From Lachnospiraceae bacterium (GTDB lineage: Bacteria > Bacillota > Clostridia > Lachnospirales > Lachnospiraceae), in assembly GCA_017526745.1 (NCBI GenBank), contig JAFXQX010000017.1, positions 31,166-95,165 on the forward strand: a stretch of 64,000 nt of DNA. Direction: 5' to 3'. Below are positions 33,896 to 44,106 of this stretch, in pieces (within the stretch, counting starts at the first letter, position 1; every line of letters starts with the position of its first letter). The notes beneath the pieces were generated by a model. The model worked only from the letters and a program-made list of their open reading frames with translations, did not search any database and was not told the origin of the DNA. The translations under genes were made by a program, and so were the position numbers.

Positions 33896-35107
33896 ATGCC
33901 CGGTTATATGTACAGGGCCATGGGCCCCGACGGAAAAGAGAAGAAGGGAAGCATAACTGCGACCAATCAGGAGCAGGCTGCCAGCAAACTGAAAGCTGAC
34001 GGTCTGATCGTTATGAAGATAGAGCCGCAAAGTGCCTTGAATAAAGAGATAACTTTCGGAGGCCCCAGGGTAAAGGCAAGAGATTATGCTGTATATTGCC
34101 GTCAGTTCGTTGCAATACTCAAGGCCGGCGTCAGCGTTATCAATGCTCTCCAGATGATGAGCGAGCAGACCGAGAACAAGGCACTCCGTTCCGCTACCAT
34201 CGCTCTTGTTGATGACCTCGGAAAAGGTGAGACTCTGTCTTCGGCCATGAAGAAACAGAAGGTGTTTCCTTCCATATTCGTCAACCTTGTAGCAGCAGGC
34301 GAAGCAACAGGTTCACTTGAGACTGCGTTTGAGAGGATGGCGACACAGTTTGAAAAGGAAGCCCAGCTGAAAGCGATCATCAAGAAGGCGACCATATATC
34401 CCGTTATAGTTCTTATAGTTGCTGTCGGTGTCATATTTGCGATGATGACATTCGTTATCCCTAATTTCATGGCCATGTTTGAGGATATGGAGGTGGAAAT
34501 GCCCGCGATGACCAAGGCGGTCATCGCCATGTCGGATTTCTTCGTCGCATACTGGTGGCTGATCATCATCGTCGGAGTGGCGCTTTTCTTCGGGATAAAA
34601 CTGTATTCTCAGACAATAAGCGGAAGAGTCCTGTTCGGAACACTTAAGCTGAAGCTCCCCGGACTGGGACAGCTCCAGACCAAGACAAACTGCGCTACAT
34701 TTGCAAGAACGCTCTCAACACTGCTGCGTGCCGGTGTTCCGATGCTCGAGGCACTTGAGATAACCGGTAACTCAATGGACGGAAATATCCTGTTCCAGCG
34801 TGCTGTCTACCAGGCACGGGACCAGGTCGGAAACGGAACATCTCTTTCCAAACCCATCAAGATGAGCGGACTGTTCCCTCCTATGGTAGTTCATATGACA
34901 TCGATCGGTGAAGAGACCGGTGAACTTGAAGATATGCTTGAGAATATCGCCGAGTACTACGAGGAAGAAGTGGCAGAGGCGACCGAGCAGATGATGGCCG
35001 TTATGGAGCCTCTTATAATCGTTGTTCTTGCACTTATCGTCGGCGTGATCATAATGGCGATCCTGCAGCCGATGCTGACATTGTACGATGCGGTAGGTAA
35101 TATGTGA
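33896..35107 (+). CDS. pilC: Type IV pilus inner-membrane platform protein PilC
   Basis: 403 residues with two T2SSF domains (about 70-195 and 270-395), each ending in TM segments, and the signatures LKAGVSVINAL, AAGEATGSLE and SIGEETGELE. PilC couples PilB/PilT ATPase rotation to pilin insertion and removal. AGAAAGGTAA precedes the ATG 14 bases after pilT. Confidence 0.96.
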   Translation: MPGYMYRAMGPDGKEKKGSITATNQEQAASKLKADGLIVMKIEPQSALNKEITFGGPRVKARDYAVYCRQFVAILKAGVSVINALQMMSEQTENKALRSATIALVDDLGKGETLSSAMKKQKVFPSIFVNLVAAGEATGSLETAFERMATQFEKEAQLKAIIKKATIYPVIVLIVAVGVIFAMMTFVIPNFMAMFEDMEVEMPAMTKAVIAMSDFFVAYWWLIIIVGVALFFGIKLYSQTISGRVLFGTLKLKLPGLGQLQTKTNCATFARTLSTLLRAGVPMLEALEITGNSMDGNILFQRAVYQARDQVGNGTSLSKPIKMSGLFPPMVVHMTSIGEETGELEDMLENIAEYYEEEVAEATEQMMAVMEPLIIVVLALIVGVIIMAILQPMLTLYDAVGNM

Positions 35108-35181
35108 TGTTTATGTTGGAATACACGAACAGACTGAACCTTTTTCCCAGATAATTCCGTCATATTATATAGAGAATGTGA

Positions 35182-35222
35182 TATAATAGTTGCTGTAACA
35201 ATATCGGCCATTATCACCGATA
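35182..35222 (+). promoter_or_regulatory. Possible internal promoter and leader hairpin before pilA
   Basis: A perfect TATAAT (35182-35187) lies in the 187-base pilC-pilA gap, without a convincing -35 (GTCATA at 17 bases). It is followed by a hairpin TATCGG / CCGATA (35202-35207 / 35217-35222). A separate pilA transcript would explain how the major pilin is made in excess. Confidence 0.45.
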
Positions 35223-35294
35223 TAGTATATATAGCGTGGCATAGAGCAGGTGCCGCGTTCATATAATAAAGTATTCATATCAGAAAAGGAGAAA

Positions 35295-35726
35295 ATGAGT
35301 ATGAATAAGAAAGAAATGAACAACAAAGGTTTCTCGCTTGTCGAGCTGATCATTGTTATCGCCATCATGGCTATCCTTGTTGGTGTTCTGGCACCTCAGT
35401 TCATCAAGTATGTTGAACAGTCAAGAGAGTCAACCGACCTTCAGAATATCGAAGAGTATAAGACAGCTATTGAGGCCGGAGTTGCAGACGGATCGATTAC
35501 AAGCGACGTAACGATCACGATCAGCGGCGGAGATACAGCCACGATATCTGCCAATGCAGATCTGTCAGCTTACGGATTACCCACATCCGGAACCACAAAA
35601 GCATTGAAATCCAAGAAATGGACTATCAGCTCGAACTGGAAGTATGAGATCTCAAACTACAAGTGGACAGGCGGAAGCGGATATGCAACATACTATAACC
35701 TCGACGGATCCAAGAGAGGTTCGTGA
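35295..35726 (+). CDS. pilA: Major type IV pilin PilA
   Basis: 143 residues from ATG 35295, behind AAAAGGAG; the upstream frame extension has no ribosome binding site. Class III signal: cleavage after Gly12, giving mature N-terminal Phe with Glu at +5 in G|FSLVELIIV, followed by the hydrophobic helix to about residue 35. The globular part is small (about 95 residues) and Thr/Ser-rich, with a TTYNLDGS-like C terminus; no Cys pair is visible. It is the only short pilin of the operon and stands next to pilD, supporting the major-pilin call. Confidence 0.93.
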   Translation: MSMNKKEMNNKGFSLVELIIVIAIMAILVGVLAPQFIKYVEQSRESTDLQNIEEYKTAIEAGVADGSITSDVTITISGGDTATISANADLSAYGLPTSGTTKALKSKKWTISSNWKYEISNYKWTGGSGYATYYNLDGSKRGS

Positions 35727-36568
35727 GCATCCTGACTTTTGATATGGCTTTAATGCCTGTCGTGTTCATCTTCGGGCTGCTGATCGGAAGTTTCCTGAAT
35801 GTCTGTATCTACAGGATCCCGAAGAATGAAAACATAACCACAACACGTTCCCACTGCATGGTCTGTGGGAACGTGATCAAGTGGTACGACCTGGTTCCGG
35901 TCATAAGTTTCCTACTGCTCGGGGGCAAATGCAGGAACTGCGGCACAAAGCTTTCAGTACAATATCCGATCATAGAACTTCTTAACGGATCATTGTACTG
36001 CCTTGTATATGCCGTAATGGGTCTTAGTATAAACAGCGTTCTTACGATGGCGCTCATATCGGCACTTATAGTGATAGCTGTTATAGACTGGCGGACTTAC
36101 GAGATACCGTTCGGTCTTAACGTGTTTATTGCGGTATTGGGTGTTATATCTACTGCACTTGACATTGCAAAGTCCCGCGGAATGTGGGATTACAGCATGG
36201 AGACAAACAGTGCGAGAGGTTCCTTCTTCTCGTGGCCGCCAATGACACTTGGCGATCATATAACAGGAGCCGTATCCGTGAGCGGCTTTCTCCTTATCCT
36301 TTACCTTGTTACAAAAGGACGAGGCATAGGGGGCGGCGATATCAAGCTTATGGCGGCGGCAGGCCTGCTTCTAGGATGGAAGAAATGTATTCTTGCATTT
36401 GTGATAGGGTGCGTGCTCGGCTCAGTCATCCACCTGATACGGATGAAGGTTTCGAAGAGGGACCACGTGCTTGCATTCGGGCCGTATCTGGCGGCCGGGA
36501 TAACTATTGCAAGCCTGTGGGGAGATATTTTAGTGAAAGCTTATCTTTCGACATTTACTGTCAGTTAA
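35723..36568 (+). CDS. pilD: Prepilin peptidase / N-methylase PilD
   Basis: 281 residues, start GTG overlapping the pilA stop by 4 bases. The A24 aspartic peptidase has GSFLNVCIYRIP, two CxxC pairs (CMVCG and CRNCG) in the cytoplasmic loop, and the aspartates in AVIDWRTYEIP and GGGDIKLMAAAG. About eight TM segments. It cleaves the class III leaders of the five prepilins of the operon. A 45-residue extra loop rich in Ser/Trp (about 150-180) lies between the catalytic segments. Confidence 0.95.
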   Translation: MSILTFDMALMPVVFIFGLLIGSFLNVCIYRIPKNENITTTRSHCMVCGNVIKWYDLVPVISFLLLGGKCRNCGTKLSVQYPIIELLNGSLYCLVYAVMGLSINSVLTMALISALIVIAVIDWRTYEIPFGLNVFIAVLGVISTALDIAKSRGMWDYSMETNSARGSFFSWPPMTLGDHITGAVSVSGFLLILYLVTKGRGIGGGDIKLMAAAGLLLGWKKCILAFVIGCVLGSVIHLIRMKVSKRDHVLAFGPYLAAGITIASLWGDILVKAYLSTFTVS

Positions 36569-36592
36569 TAAGGGGAAAAAGAGGAGAAGAAT

Positions 36593-38362
36593 ATGGCGGG
36601 TAAAGTTCTGTCGATCTCGCTGGGGAGTGAGATCGTTAAAGTCTGCGAGGTAGCACTTGCGGGCAAGAGAAAAGTCCAGGTATATAATGCTATAGACCTT
36701 ATCATTCCCGAAGGTCTGTGCGAGGACGGGTATATACTTGATGCGGATGCACTTGCATCGGCCATTAAAGACGGCCTTGCAGGAGAAGGTTTTTCGGCAA
36801 AGCGTATCGTCTTTACGATCACATCAAAGCGTATCGCCAATAAAGAGGCGATCATTCCGTTCTGCAAGGAAAACAGGATAAAAGAACTTGTCAGGATCAA
36901 CGCGTCAGATTATTTCCCCATAACCAACCTTGACAATTACACATTCAATCATTCGATCATTGAGGTAGTCCAGAATGAGGACATCAAGAATTACAGACTG
37001 TCCGTAACCGCGACCCCGAATGAGATGATCGAACAGTATTATGCGCTGGCAAAAGCGATGGGAATGGGTGTCGAAGCGATCGATTACTCGGGTAATTCCA
37101 TCCTCCAGCTCCTAAAGCTTCAGACTGCGGGAGAAGGCGTTGATGCTGTATTGCAGGTCGGAAGCGAGAACAGTGTTGTAAATATAATGAACGGCACAAC
37201 GATGGTCATGCAAAGAAGCGTTCCGTACGGAAGGATGGCCATTGCCGATGCCGTTGCATCTGCCAGGGGCATTTCGGATGACGAGGCCGATATGGTCCTG
37301 ATCGATGAGGATCTCGGAAGTCTTGTTGCACAGTATCCGGATGTTGCCGATGCGCTAAGATCGCTCTTTTCGAGCATCGGACGGATACTTGAATTCTACA
37401 GGGCGAGAAATGCAGAGCATCCGATTGAACGCGTATTCATGATAGGCGATGTCACATCGGTCAACGGTCTGGCGGACCTTATCAATGATGAGATGGACTA
37501 CGACGTCGAGGTCGTTGAAAAGCTCCGCGGTGTTGAGATCAAGAATCACAAAGTCCTCTCTGACGGAATAGTTGCAAACTATCTTGCAAACATAGGTGCT
37601 GTGATCAGCCCGATAAGGATCACTGTATCCCAGGAAAAAGGTGCCGACAGTGCCAAAGGGGAAAAGCTTCCCTGGTGGATACTGATAGTGGCAGGAGTTG
37701 CCGCCATCGCAATGTGCGGAGGCATCCTGTTCGTTTACTATACGAACCAACAGGAAAACGACCGTATGCGTGCGCAGATCGCACAGCTCGGAAATGTTGA
37801 GGACCTGAAGAGCCGGTATGAACAGTCACAGACCGAGCTTACAGCCATGCAGGACTGGTACGACACAACGAAAGGTGCAAATGAGTCGCTCGCAAGATTT
37901 GTTGCCGATCTTGAAGAAGTCCAGCCAGCCGCAGTATCGATCGAAAAGTTCACATCCAAAGAAGGCGAGGTTACGATACAGGGCAAGTCGTTCGGAAAAC
38001 CGGCTGTTGCGGAGTTTATCATACAGCTTAAGAAACTTCCCTACATCGAGAATGTTAAGACCGAATTCATAAATGAAAGCATAACGGATTATTCCGCCGA
38101 TGATTCTTTCCAGATGACCCTGACTCTTAAGTACGACGATCCCAAGAAGAAACCCGATGCGGAAGCTGAATCCGGGAATGATGAAGAGCCGGCAACCCCA
38201 AATGAGACCGTAACCGATACTGATAACGGGGTCGAAGCGGAAACGGATAACGGAGCCGAACCGGAATCCGAGCCTGAATCCGAACCGGAAGCCGAATCCG
38301 AAAGTGAGGAAACAGGCAGCGAAGATGAGGGCGCTGTTGTTGTGGAAGGAGGTGTAGAGTAA
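36593..38362 (+). CDS. pilM: PilM-PilN fusion, pilus assembly platform
   Basis: 589 residues. The first 340 or so are an actin-like PilM (KVLSISLGSEIVKVCEV at the start, VDAVLQVGSENSVVNIMNG in the middle). After a short linker a TM segment at about 359-381 (PWWILIVAGVAAIAM) leads to a coiled coil and a ferredoxin-like periplasmic-type domain typical of PilN (about 430-520). A Glu/Pro/Asn-rich tail fills the last 65 residues. PilM and PilN are normally separate and bind through the PilN N-terminal tail; here they are joined. GGGGAAAAAGAGGAG precedes the start. Confidence 0.88.
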   Translation: MAGKVLSISLGSEIVKVCEVALAGKRKVQVYNAIDLIIPEGLCEDGYILDADALASAIKDGLAGEGFSAKRIVFTITSKRIANKEAIIPFCKENRIKELVRINASDYFPITNLDNYTFNHSIIEVVQNEDIKNYRLSVTATPNEMIEQYYALAKAMGMGVEAIDYSGNSILQLLKLQTAGEGVDAVLQVGSENSVVNIMNGTTMVMQRSVPYGRMAIADAVASARGISDDEADMVLIDEDLGSLVAQYPDVADALRSLFSSIGRILEFYRARNAEHPIERVFMIGDVTSVNGLADLINDEMDYDVEVVEKLRGVEIKNHKVLSDGIVANYLANIGAVISPIRITVSQEKGADSAKGEKLPWWILIVAGVAAIAMCGGILFVYYTNQQENDRMRAQIAQLGNVEDLKSRYEQSQTELTAMQDWYDTTKGANESLARFVADLEEVQPAAVSIEKFTSKEGEVTIQGKSFGKPAVAEFIIQLKKLPYIENVKTEFINESITDYSADDSFQMTLTLKYDDPKKKPDAEAESGNDEEPATPNETVTDTDNGVEAETDNGAEPESEPESEPEAESESEETGSEDEGAVVVEGGVE

Positions 38363-39636
38363 TGTCGGATCATGATAAGAAATTACTTGTATACCTCGGT
38401 GCTCTTATAATACTTGCCGCCGCATATTTCCTGGTCGCCCGCCCCTATCTTGACAAGATAGATCAGCAGTCATTCGAAAGAAGCCAGCTCGAGGGCGAGC
38501 TTCGCGATAAACGTGAGGCTGTCGAAAACAAAGAGATGTATGAGCAGGGTATCTTAGAGTCTGCAGAAAAGATACAGGCTATCATGGATGAGTTCCCTGA
38601 GGACAATGCCGATGAGAAGTCGATAATGTTCGCAAGCCATGCCGAGGCTGATGTCCCCGTATGGTTTAATCAGATGAAGTTTGCCGAAGAGACACAGAAT
38701 CTGATAAACGGGCAGAATGAAGAGAGTGCATCGGATGTTGAGCAGGCACAGCTTGAGGAGAATATTGAAGCCGCTGAAGGTGAAGGCGGCCCTGCAAATA
38801 ATCCCGATACCGGAGTAAGTGAAGCCGCACCCGCCGAAGATGCAGGAGGCAGAAGCACCGGGATCGGTGATCTGATATGGAGAGATACGGAACTCGGACT
38901 GTCATTTGAAACGCAGTATGACGGATTCAAGAATCTGCTCGCATATATCAGGGATTATGAAGACCGTATCGTCATCAAGGAGATAGACATCACATACAAC
39001 AAGCTCTCGGGTCTTGTGACAGGAAACATCGTATTGTCCCAGTATGCGATACTCGGCCCGGGAAGAGTACTTCCGGATACTATAACCGATGTTAAGGAAC
39101 TCGGGACCGATAATGTGTTTACAAACGTTGATAACGGGGGATCGATACTCGATCTACTCGCAGATATGTATCAGGATTTCTTAAGCAAGCTTCTCGGCGA
39201 TCTTCCTGAAGATACCCTTGATGAACTTGGAACCGATTACTTTGTCAAGGTCAATGCCGTAACGGATAACACCAGCGGCAAGACAATAGGACGTGCCGAT
39301 GATTCATCAGAGGCTACATACATAACGAGTACTTCAAACAGTACTGAAGATGTCACATTCAAAGTCAGTGGAAGCGGCGGAGATTATTCCGTTTACTACA
39401 AGATCGGGGATACTGATTTTACGGATTCCATCAGCAAAGATGCTGACGGCAAACTGTATCTCAGGATAGTTTCCACTATACGCTCAGGAGACAGCGATGA
39501 GAGTGCTGTCAGCCTTCATGTCCTTAATGGCTCAGATATACCGGTTGTCGTAAACATCGAGGGTGATGATCCCGATGATCCGAGGGTAAGCGTTACCGAA
39601 AAGACCGGAAGCGTAACCGTAAACGGTGGAAGATAA
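38362..39636 (+). CDS. pilO: PilO-like pilus alignment protein
   Basis: 424 residues; ATG overlaps the PilMN stop by one base. A TM segment at about 8-25 is followed by a coiled coil (30-75), an acidic low-complexity stretch (110-165), and a ferredoxin-like fold (about 170-240), the layout of PilO. The C-terminal 180 residues are additional and Asp/Ser/Thr-rich, probably a beta-sandwich. It should pair with the PilN part of the fusion upstream. Confidence 0.8.
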   Translation: MSDHDKKLLVYLGALIILAAAYFLVARPYLDKIDQQSFERSQLEGELRDKREAVENKEMYEQGILESAEKIQAIMDEFPEDNADEKSIMFASHAEADVPVWFNQMKFAEETQNLINGQNEESASDVEQAQLEENIEAAEGEGGPANNPDTGVSEAAPAEDAGGRSTGIGDLIWRDTELGLSFETQYDGFKNLLAYIRDYEDRIVIKEIDITYNKLSGLVTGNIVLSQYAILGPGRVLPDTITDVKELGTDNVFTNVDNGGSILDLLADMYQDFLSKLLGDLPEDTLDELGTDYFVKVNAVTDNTSGKTIGRADDSSEATYITSTSNSTEDVTFKVSGSGGDYSVYYKIGDTDFTDSISKDADGKLYLRIVSTIRSGDSDESAVSLHVLNGSDIPVVVNIEGDDPDDPRVSVTEKTGSVTVNGGR

Positions 39637-40824
39637 ATGTCTGGTAAAGGTGGATGTTTCAAACCGAATAAAGATGCCGGTTTTTCGATTGTGGAGCTGA
39701 TCGTAGTTGTCAGCATACTGGCGATCGCATCGGTCCCTCTCATGAAGTCCATGAGTATGTCCACAAAGGTCAATGCCAAGGCGCAGTCCATCCAGAATGC
39801 CACAAGTCTGGGCGAGAAGGTCATGGAGGAGATGAAGAGCCTTTCCATGGCTGAGATCAGAAAGAAGTATGGACCTACCGGAACGAACCAGCTTACCGAT
39901 AACGGAACCAATATAGTGATCAATCTCGGGGAAATGACCGCGACCCAGGGCGAGACATTTGCCACTGTCGTTACGATCGATAAAGCATCCTATTCGGGTC
40001 TTGTAACACCGGGAGCTGACAAGAAGACAAATGTTGCCTCTGCCAACACGCTCAGGATCCCGACGATCGAAGAGATAGATACGCTTTCCCAGGCAGTACT
40101 CACCTCGTCCAATGAGTTCAACAAGTATGATATCGAGGCACAGAATTTCTTCAACCAGAAACTTGCGAATTATCCTACTGATACTGCGACGATCACATCA
40201 AAAGTCATAGATATAAAAAAGGGTAAAGTAACGGGGGCTTATCCGGGTGTCACGGTTTCTGCGACCGTAACATACAAGGATGATGCCACGCCCGCAAACA
40301 CATATGTCCGAGACCTATATTCCGGATCTTTCATCCCGCTTTTAAAGGACGGTTCTACGGATCAGTATAAAAGACTCGACAGTAACATTTATATCTTCTA
40401 CAAAAAGAGTTCAAGTATTCCGGCATCGGTTACCGAGACGATCAATATCACCGACGAGGCGGACTATGTTAATCCCGATGCACCGGAAGACAAAGATTCT
40501 CACAGGGTTTATTTCATAAGACAGGATAAGAACGATACTGCCGGACCCGTATTAAATCTTAACGGTACCCAGTTCAAGTATTCCGATATAGCCACTCTCG
40601 ACGCAGACGGGTACAGGGATTTTGACGGAGGGAAGATAAGGCTTGTCACAAACCTGAATAAAGGGGATATAACCAAGGAAGGACATATCTACAAGGAAGA
40701 GGCCAGGACAAGGGTGTATGAGATAACCGTGAAGCTCAGCAAAGGCGGAGAAGTTTACTCTGAACTTAACTCCACAAAGAGTGCGAGCGATACGCCCACT
40801 CCGACACCGACGCCAACCACATGA
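39637..40824 (+). CDS. Minor pilin, PilV/GspI-like, with Thr-Pro tail
   Basis: 395 residues. Class III leader with cleavage after Gly15 (DAG|FSIVELIVVVS), Glu at +5, and a hydrophobic helix to about residue 40. The mature part is large and Asp/Thr-rich and ends in repeated TPTPTP, a likely O-glycosylation or flexible segment. It starts directly at the pilO stop. It is one of four minor pilins that should prime pilus assembly. Confidence 0.87.
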   Translation: MSGKGGCFKPNKDAGFSIVELIVVVSILAIASVPLMKSMSMSTKVNAKAQSIQNATSLGEKVMEEMKSLSMAEIRKKYGPTGTNQLTDNGTNIVINLGEMTATQGETFATVVTIDKASYSGLVTPGADKKTNVASANTLRIPTIEEIDTLSQAVLTSSNEFNKYDIEAQNFFNQKLANYPTDTATITSKVIDIKKGKVTGAYPGVTVSATVTYKDDATPANTYVRDLYSGSFIPLLKDGSTDQYKRLDSNIYIFYKKSSSIPASVTETINITDEADYVNPDAPEDKDSHRVYFIRQDKNDTAGPVLNLNGTQFKYSDIATLDADGYRDFDGGKIRLVTNLNKGDITKEGHIYKEEARTRVYEITVKLSKGGEVYSELNSTKSASDTPTPTPTPTT

Positions 40825-40836
40825 CAATACAGAGCT

Positions 40837-43587
40837 ATGATAAAAAGAAGGCTGTTTGCAAACAGAATAGATGATGCCGGATCGACACTTATCACTGTTA
40901 TAGTGGCGATAGCCTTTGCTACGATCCTGACATCAATCATCCTCGGTACCACGCTTGTAAATGTCCGTATGAAGGGAATAGACAGGCGTACAAAGGATGA
41001 TTTTTACTATGCCGAAAGATCGCTGAATGATATATATACCGGTCTGGGACAGGAACTGGCTGTTGTCGCCGGCGATGAATATGAGAAAGCTTTCAAAAAA
41101 GTCGGAACGCTTGAAGGCGGAGAAGACTTCAACATGGCAGAAACTGCGGAAAAGGATTTTCGCAAGAATTTCCTGAAGGAAGCACATGATAAGGTCGCAG
41201 CCATGGATGCGGCCAAGCTCCAGGAGTATGTTCTCGATGCGTCCAGAGGTCAGGTGGACAGCATAGGCGGAACAGTTTATCAGAAAAAGGACGGAAGCAC
41301 CTGCGCATTGGCTGACGCATACAGGGTCGTTTTAAAAGATGTACAGCTTCATGTTGAGGACAGTTCGCATTTCAGATCAGTAATAACAACAGATATCGTC
41401 ATCACGGTCCCTACGGTGGATTTCCTGGGAACAAATGCGGATGTCACCGACTACGGCCTGATAGCAAACAAGGGTCTGTATATCAAAGGCGGCGGGACCG
41501 TTATAAACGGAAATGTATATGCGGGAGTTCATCAGGATAAGATCACAAGCGGAGTGGACGCCATATTCAAGGATGAGGCCTTTGAGGAAGAAACGGATGA
41601 GAACTCCAGGCAGAACATTTACGGCGGGATAAACATAAGAGACGGCAAGGCTGAATTTACGGGAAACTATATCATCTCAAAGGGTGATATCACACTGGCG
41701 GGAACTGATCCTCAGATCAAAGTGACATCTTCCGGAGGTGCGGATGTTAACAGGGCAAATCTGTGGTTTTCATCGTTAAGAACTCTTTCGAATGCGACGA
41801 TAACACCGCTTGCCAATCCTATCCCCGATCCGGTCGCGGAACCTACCGTTGACATTAATGCGAACGTTTTTGCACTTAATGACCTGACGCTCAATGCCAA
41901 GAACTCAAGCGTTGTCATAAGCGGAAACTATTACGGATATAATGATAAAACACTTGTGCCGCTCGGCGTTGCCGATATCAACAAGCGTGAAGATGCAGCA
42001 AGCTCATCTGTTATAATCAATGGTTCAAAGGCTTATCTTGACATGAGGGATATCAATAACTTCGTGCTTATGGGAAAAGCATATATTGATTTTACGTCTA
42101 CCGATGAAACGAATGCCTCCCAGACGACGAAGCAGGTCGTCCCGACTGCCGAGTCCGTGGCACTTAAGACAAACCAGCAGCTTTATCTCGTGCCTATTGA
42201 TTTCCTTGACGGAGCCAACCCGGTTGAGGGAGGATCCGGTAACTTTAATATCAATATCTCCGAGACCGATCTTCGAAACTGGTTCGGATACGCATATCTT
42301 GACAATTCGGCCGGCGCCATGAAGATCGATACGTCTTATGAGGTTACAACGTCCGCAGGGACAAAAGTCTATTATGATTACCTGAAGTTTTCCGAAACGC
42401 AGAACTGGAAGCCCAAGATCAAAAGAGGAGCTGATGGAAAGCCCCTAAGGGATGATTCTACGGGAAAGATACTGATCGAGACAGATCCGGTATACGGGAC
42501 CGATATATACGAACCTTCCACCGAGCCTCTGGGAACAGGAGGATCGGTATCTTCAAAGGCAAAGTTCTTCTACGATGTCATGAACTCTAAAAATGCATAT
42601 GACTATGCGTATGATAACCATACCGATCCTGCTGCAACCGGAAGGTCAAAAGAAGAATACATAGAGTTCAAGGAAAAAGATCTGATCCAGCCGAGCGCAT
42701 ACAGGCTTTATCAGCGAATCAACCAGTCGATGACCTATGCGGATTACTTCGATCTGAAAAAATGTGTTGTCGGGAATATGACCAGCATGGAAGATGCGCA
42801 CTACTATGCGAGAAATGCCGTTATCAATTACGAGAAGGCCGGAAGTGATTTTCAGACAAATGTCCTTAATAATACGGAAGGTATGGGAAGATATGCGGAT
42901 TATCCGCAGAATCTCTATAACAGATATAAATGGCTGTGCACGAGACTGGACGGCGTGGAAGATAAACTTCTCGAAACCGATCCCGGAGCTCCTCCGAGCG
43001 GCATTGGAGGAGTTAATGAGTGGACTGTTTCAACAAACGCTCCCCTTAGTCATTTTGTCAAGATATCAAATATCGGAGCCGTAAGTGATCTGGCAGGCAG
43101 CATAAGCGCAGCCGATTCTGCAGGACTTAAGCCCGGAGCTTTCGGGGTATGTATCGCCAAGACCGGGGATCTTACCATCTCAACAAGCGGTGTCCCTTCC
43201 GTTGCGCTCGTGTCTGCCAAGACATTCAGAGGTATCGCGATAGTCGACGGAAACATAACCGTTGATCAGAATATCGATATAGACGGACTGCTCATGGCTA
43301 CGGGAACAATAACACTAAAAGGGAATAACAAGATCAATTACAACAAAGGTCTGATCCAGTCCAGGATAGAAAAAGAGATGAACATCGTAAAGAACGATGA
43401 TACGGCTGCCAACTGGGAGGCGGCCATAAACGGTAAGGATTATTACGTCATAAGATATCTTGCCAAGGTTGACGGAGACTATATGTATAAGGTCGAACCC
43501 GGATCGAAGATCAGAAGGGAACGTATAGAAGCTGATTATAATGATTTTATCCACTATGAAAACTGGCAAAAGGGTGAAAAAGAATAG
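40837..43587 (+). CDS. Giant PilX/GspK-like minor pilin lacking Glu+5
   Basis: 916 residues. The N terminus (IDDAG|STLITVIVAIAFA) has a leader and hydrophobic helix like a prepilin, but position +5 is Thr, not Glu. GspK and PilX tip pseudopilins share this lack, which fits a tip position. The extracellular part includes a segment (about 205-300) with NKGLYIKG and GNVYAG, also found in the protein at 49702, and a bactofilin-like short-repeat region near 780-850. Its size is three times that of GspK. It lies between the PilV-like and GspH-like minor pilins. Confidence 0.82.
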   Translation: MIKRRLFANRIDDAGSTLITVIVAIAFATILTSIILGTTLVNVRMKGIDRRTKDDFYYAERSLNDIYTGLGQELAVVAGDEYEKAFKKVGTLEGGEDFNMAETAEKDFRKNFLKEAHDKVAAMDAAKLQEYVLDASRGQVDSIGGTVYQKKDGSTCALADAYRVVLKDVQLHVEDSSHFRSVITTDIVITVPTVDFLGTNADVTDYGLIANKGLYIKGGGTVINGNVYAGVHQDKITSGVDAIFKDEAFEEETDENSRQNIYGGINIRDGKAEFTGNYIISKGDITLAGTDPQIKVTSSGGADVNRANLWFSSLRTLSNATITPLANPIPDPVAEPTVDINANVFALNDLTLNAKNSSVVISGNYYGYNDKTLVPLGVADINKREDAASSSVIINGSKAYLDMRDINNFVLMGKAYIDFTSTDETNASQTTKQVVPTAESVALKTNQQLYLVPIDFLDGANPVEGGSGNFNINISETDLRNWFGYAYLDNSAGAMKIDTSYEVTTSAGTKVYYDYLKFSETQNWKPKIKRGADGKPLRDDSTGKILIETDPVYGTDIYEPSTEPLGTGGSVSSKAKFFYDVMNSKNAYDYAYDNHTDPAATGRSKEEYIEFKEKDLIQPSAYRLYQRINQSMTYADYFDLKKCVVGNMTSMEDAHYYARNAVINYEKAGSDFQTNVLNNTEGMGRYADYPQNLYNRYKWLCTRLDGVEDKLLETDPGAPPSGIGGVNEWTVSTNAPLSHFVKISNIGAVSDLAGSISAADSAGLKPGAFGVCIAKTGDLTISTSGVPSVALVSAKTFRGIAIVDGNITVDQNIDIDGLLMATGTITLKGNNKINYNKGLIQSRIEKEMNIVKNDDTAANWEAAINGKDYYVIRYLAKVDGDYMYKVEPGSKIRRERIEADYNDFIHYENWQKGEKE

Positions 43588-44104
43588 CTTTTCCGACAAC
43601 CGAGGCATGTCTTTGGTAGAGCTTATCGTCGTGATCTCGATCATGGCGGTGATGACAGGGCTTCTGTCTCTCGGGGTCTCCATGATGTTCTCGAGGGATT
43701 CAAACTATGTTGCGGTCAGGATCGATGATGCACTCACCGAGACAAGGATGTGTTCAATGTCCAAGGACGGAACGTTCACGTTTGATCTTCATATTGATTC
43801 AGGTGATCCGAAGGGCAGTTATGTTCAGATCATGCAGAGTGTTTCGGGAGGTGCACCTGTCGAGTATAAAAAGATCCTCCTTGATAAAAAAGTAAATATC
43901 AGCGTGCTCGGTGACGGATCAGATCTGTCACTTTCGGATGTTTCCGTCGAATTCGACAAGTCCAAAGGAAATGTCAAAAAGATAAATGGCTCGGTAACGA
44001 TTCACGATGTATATACATTCAGGATCACACCACAGAACAGCGTTTCGAAAATAAAGGATGTCACCCTTATTTCGACAACCGGAAGGCATTATACGGAAAA
44101 ATAG
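43556..44104 (+). CDS. Minor pilin, GspH/FimT-like
   Basis: 182 residues from ATG 43556, which overlaps the preceding gene by 32 bases. Leader KTGKRVKKNSFSDNRG, then G|MSLVELIVVISIMAVM with Glu at +5. No good ribosome binding site precedes this ATG; ATG 43541 and GTG 43574 are alternatives in the same frame, and translation is probably coupled. The mature part is a compact beta-rich domain of the GspH type. Confidence 0.83.
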   Translation: MKTGKRVKKNSFSDNRGMSLVELIVVISIMAVMTGLLSLGVSMMFSRDSNYVAVRIDDALTETRMCSMSKDGTFTFDLHIDSGDPKGSYVQIMQSVSGGAPVEYKKILLDKKVNISVLGDGSDLSLSDVSVEFDKSKGNVKKINGSVTIHDVYTFRITPQNSVSKIKDVTLISTTGRHYTEK

Positions 44105-44106
44105 TC

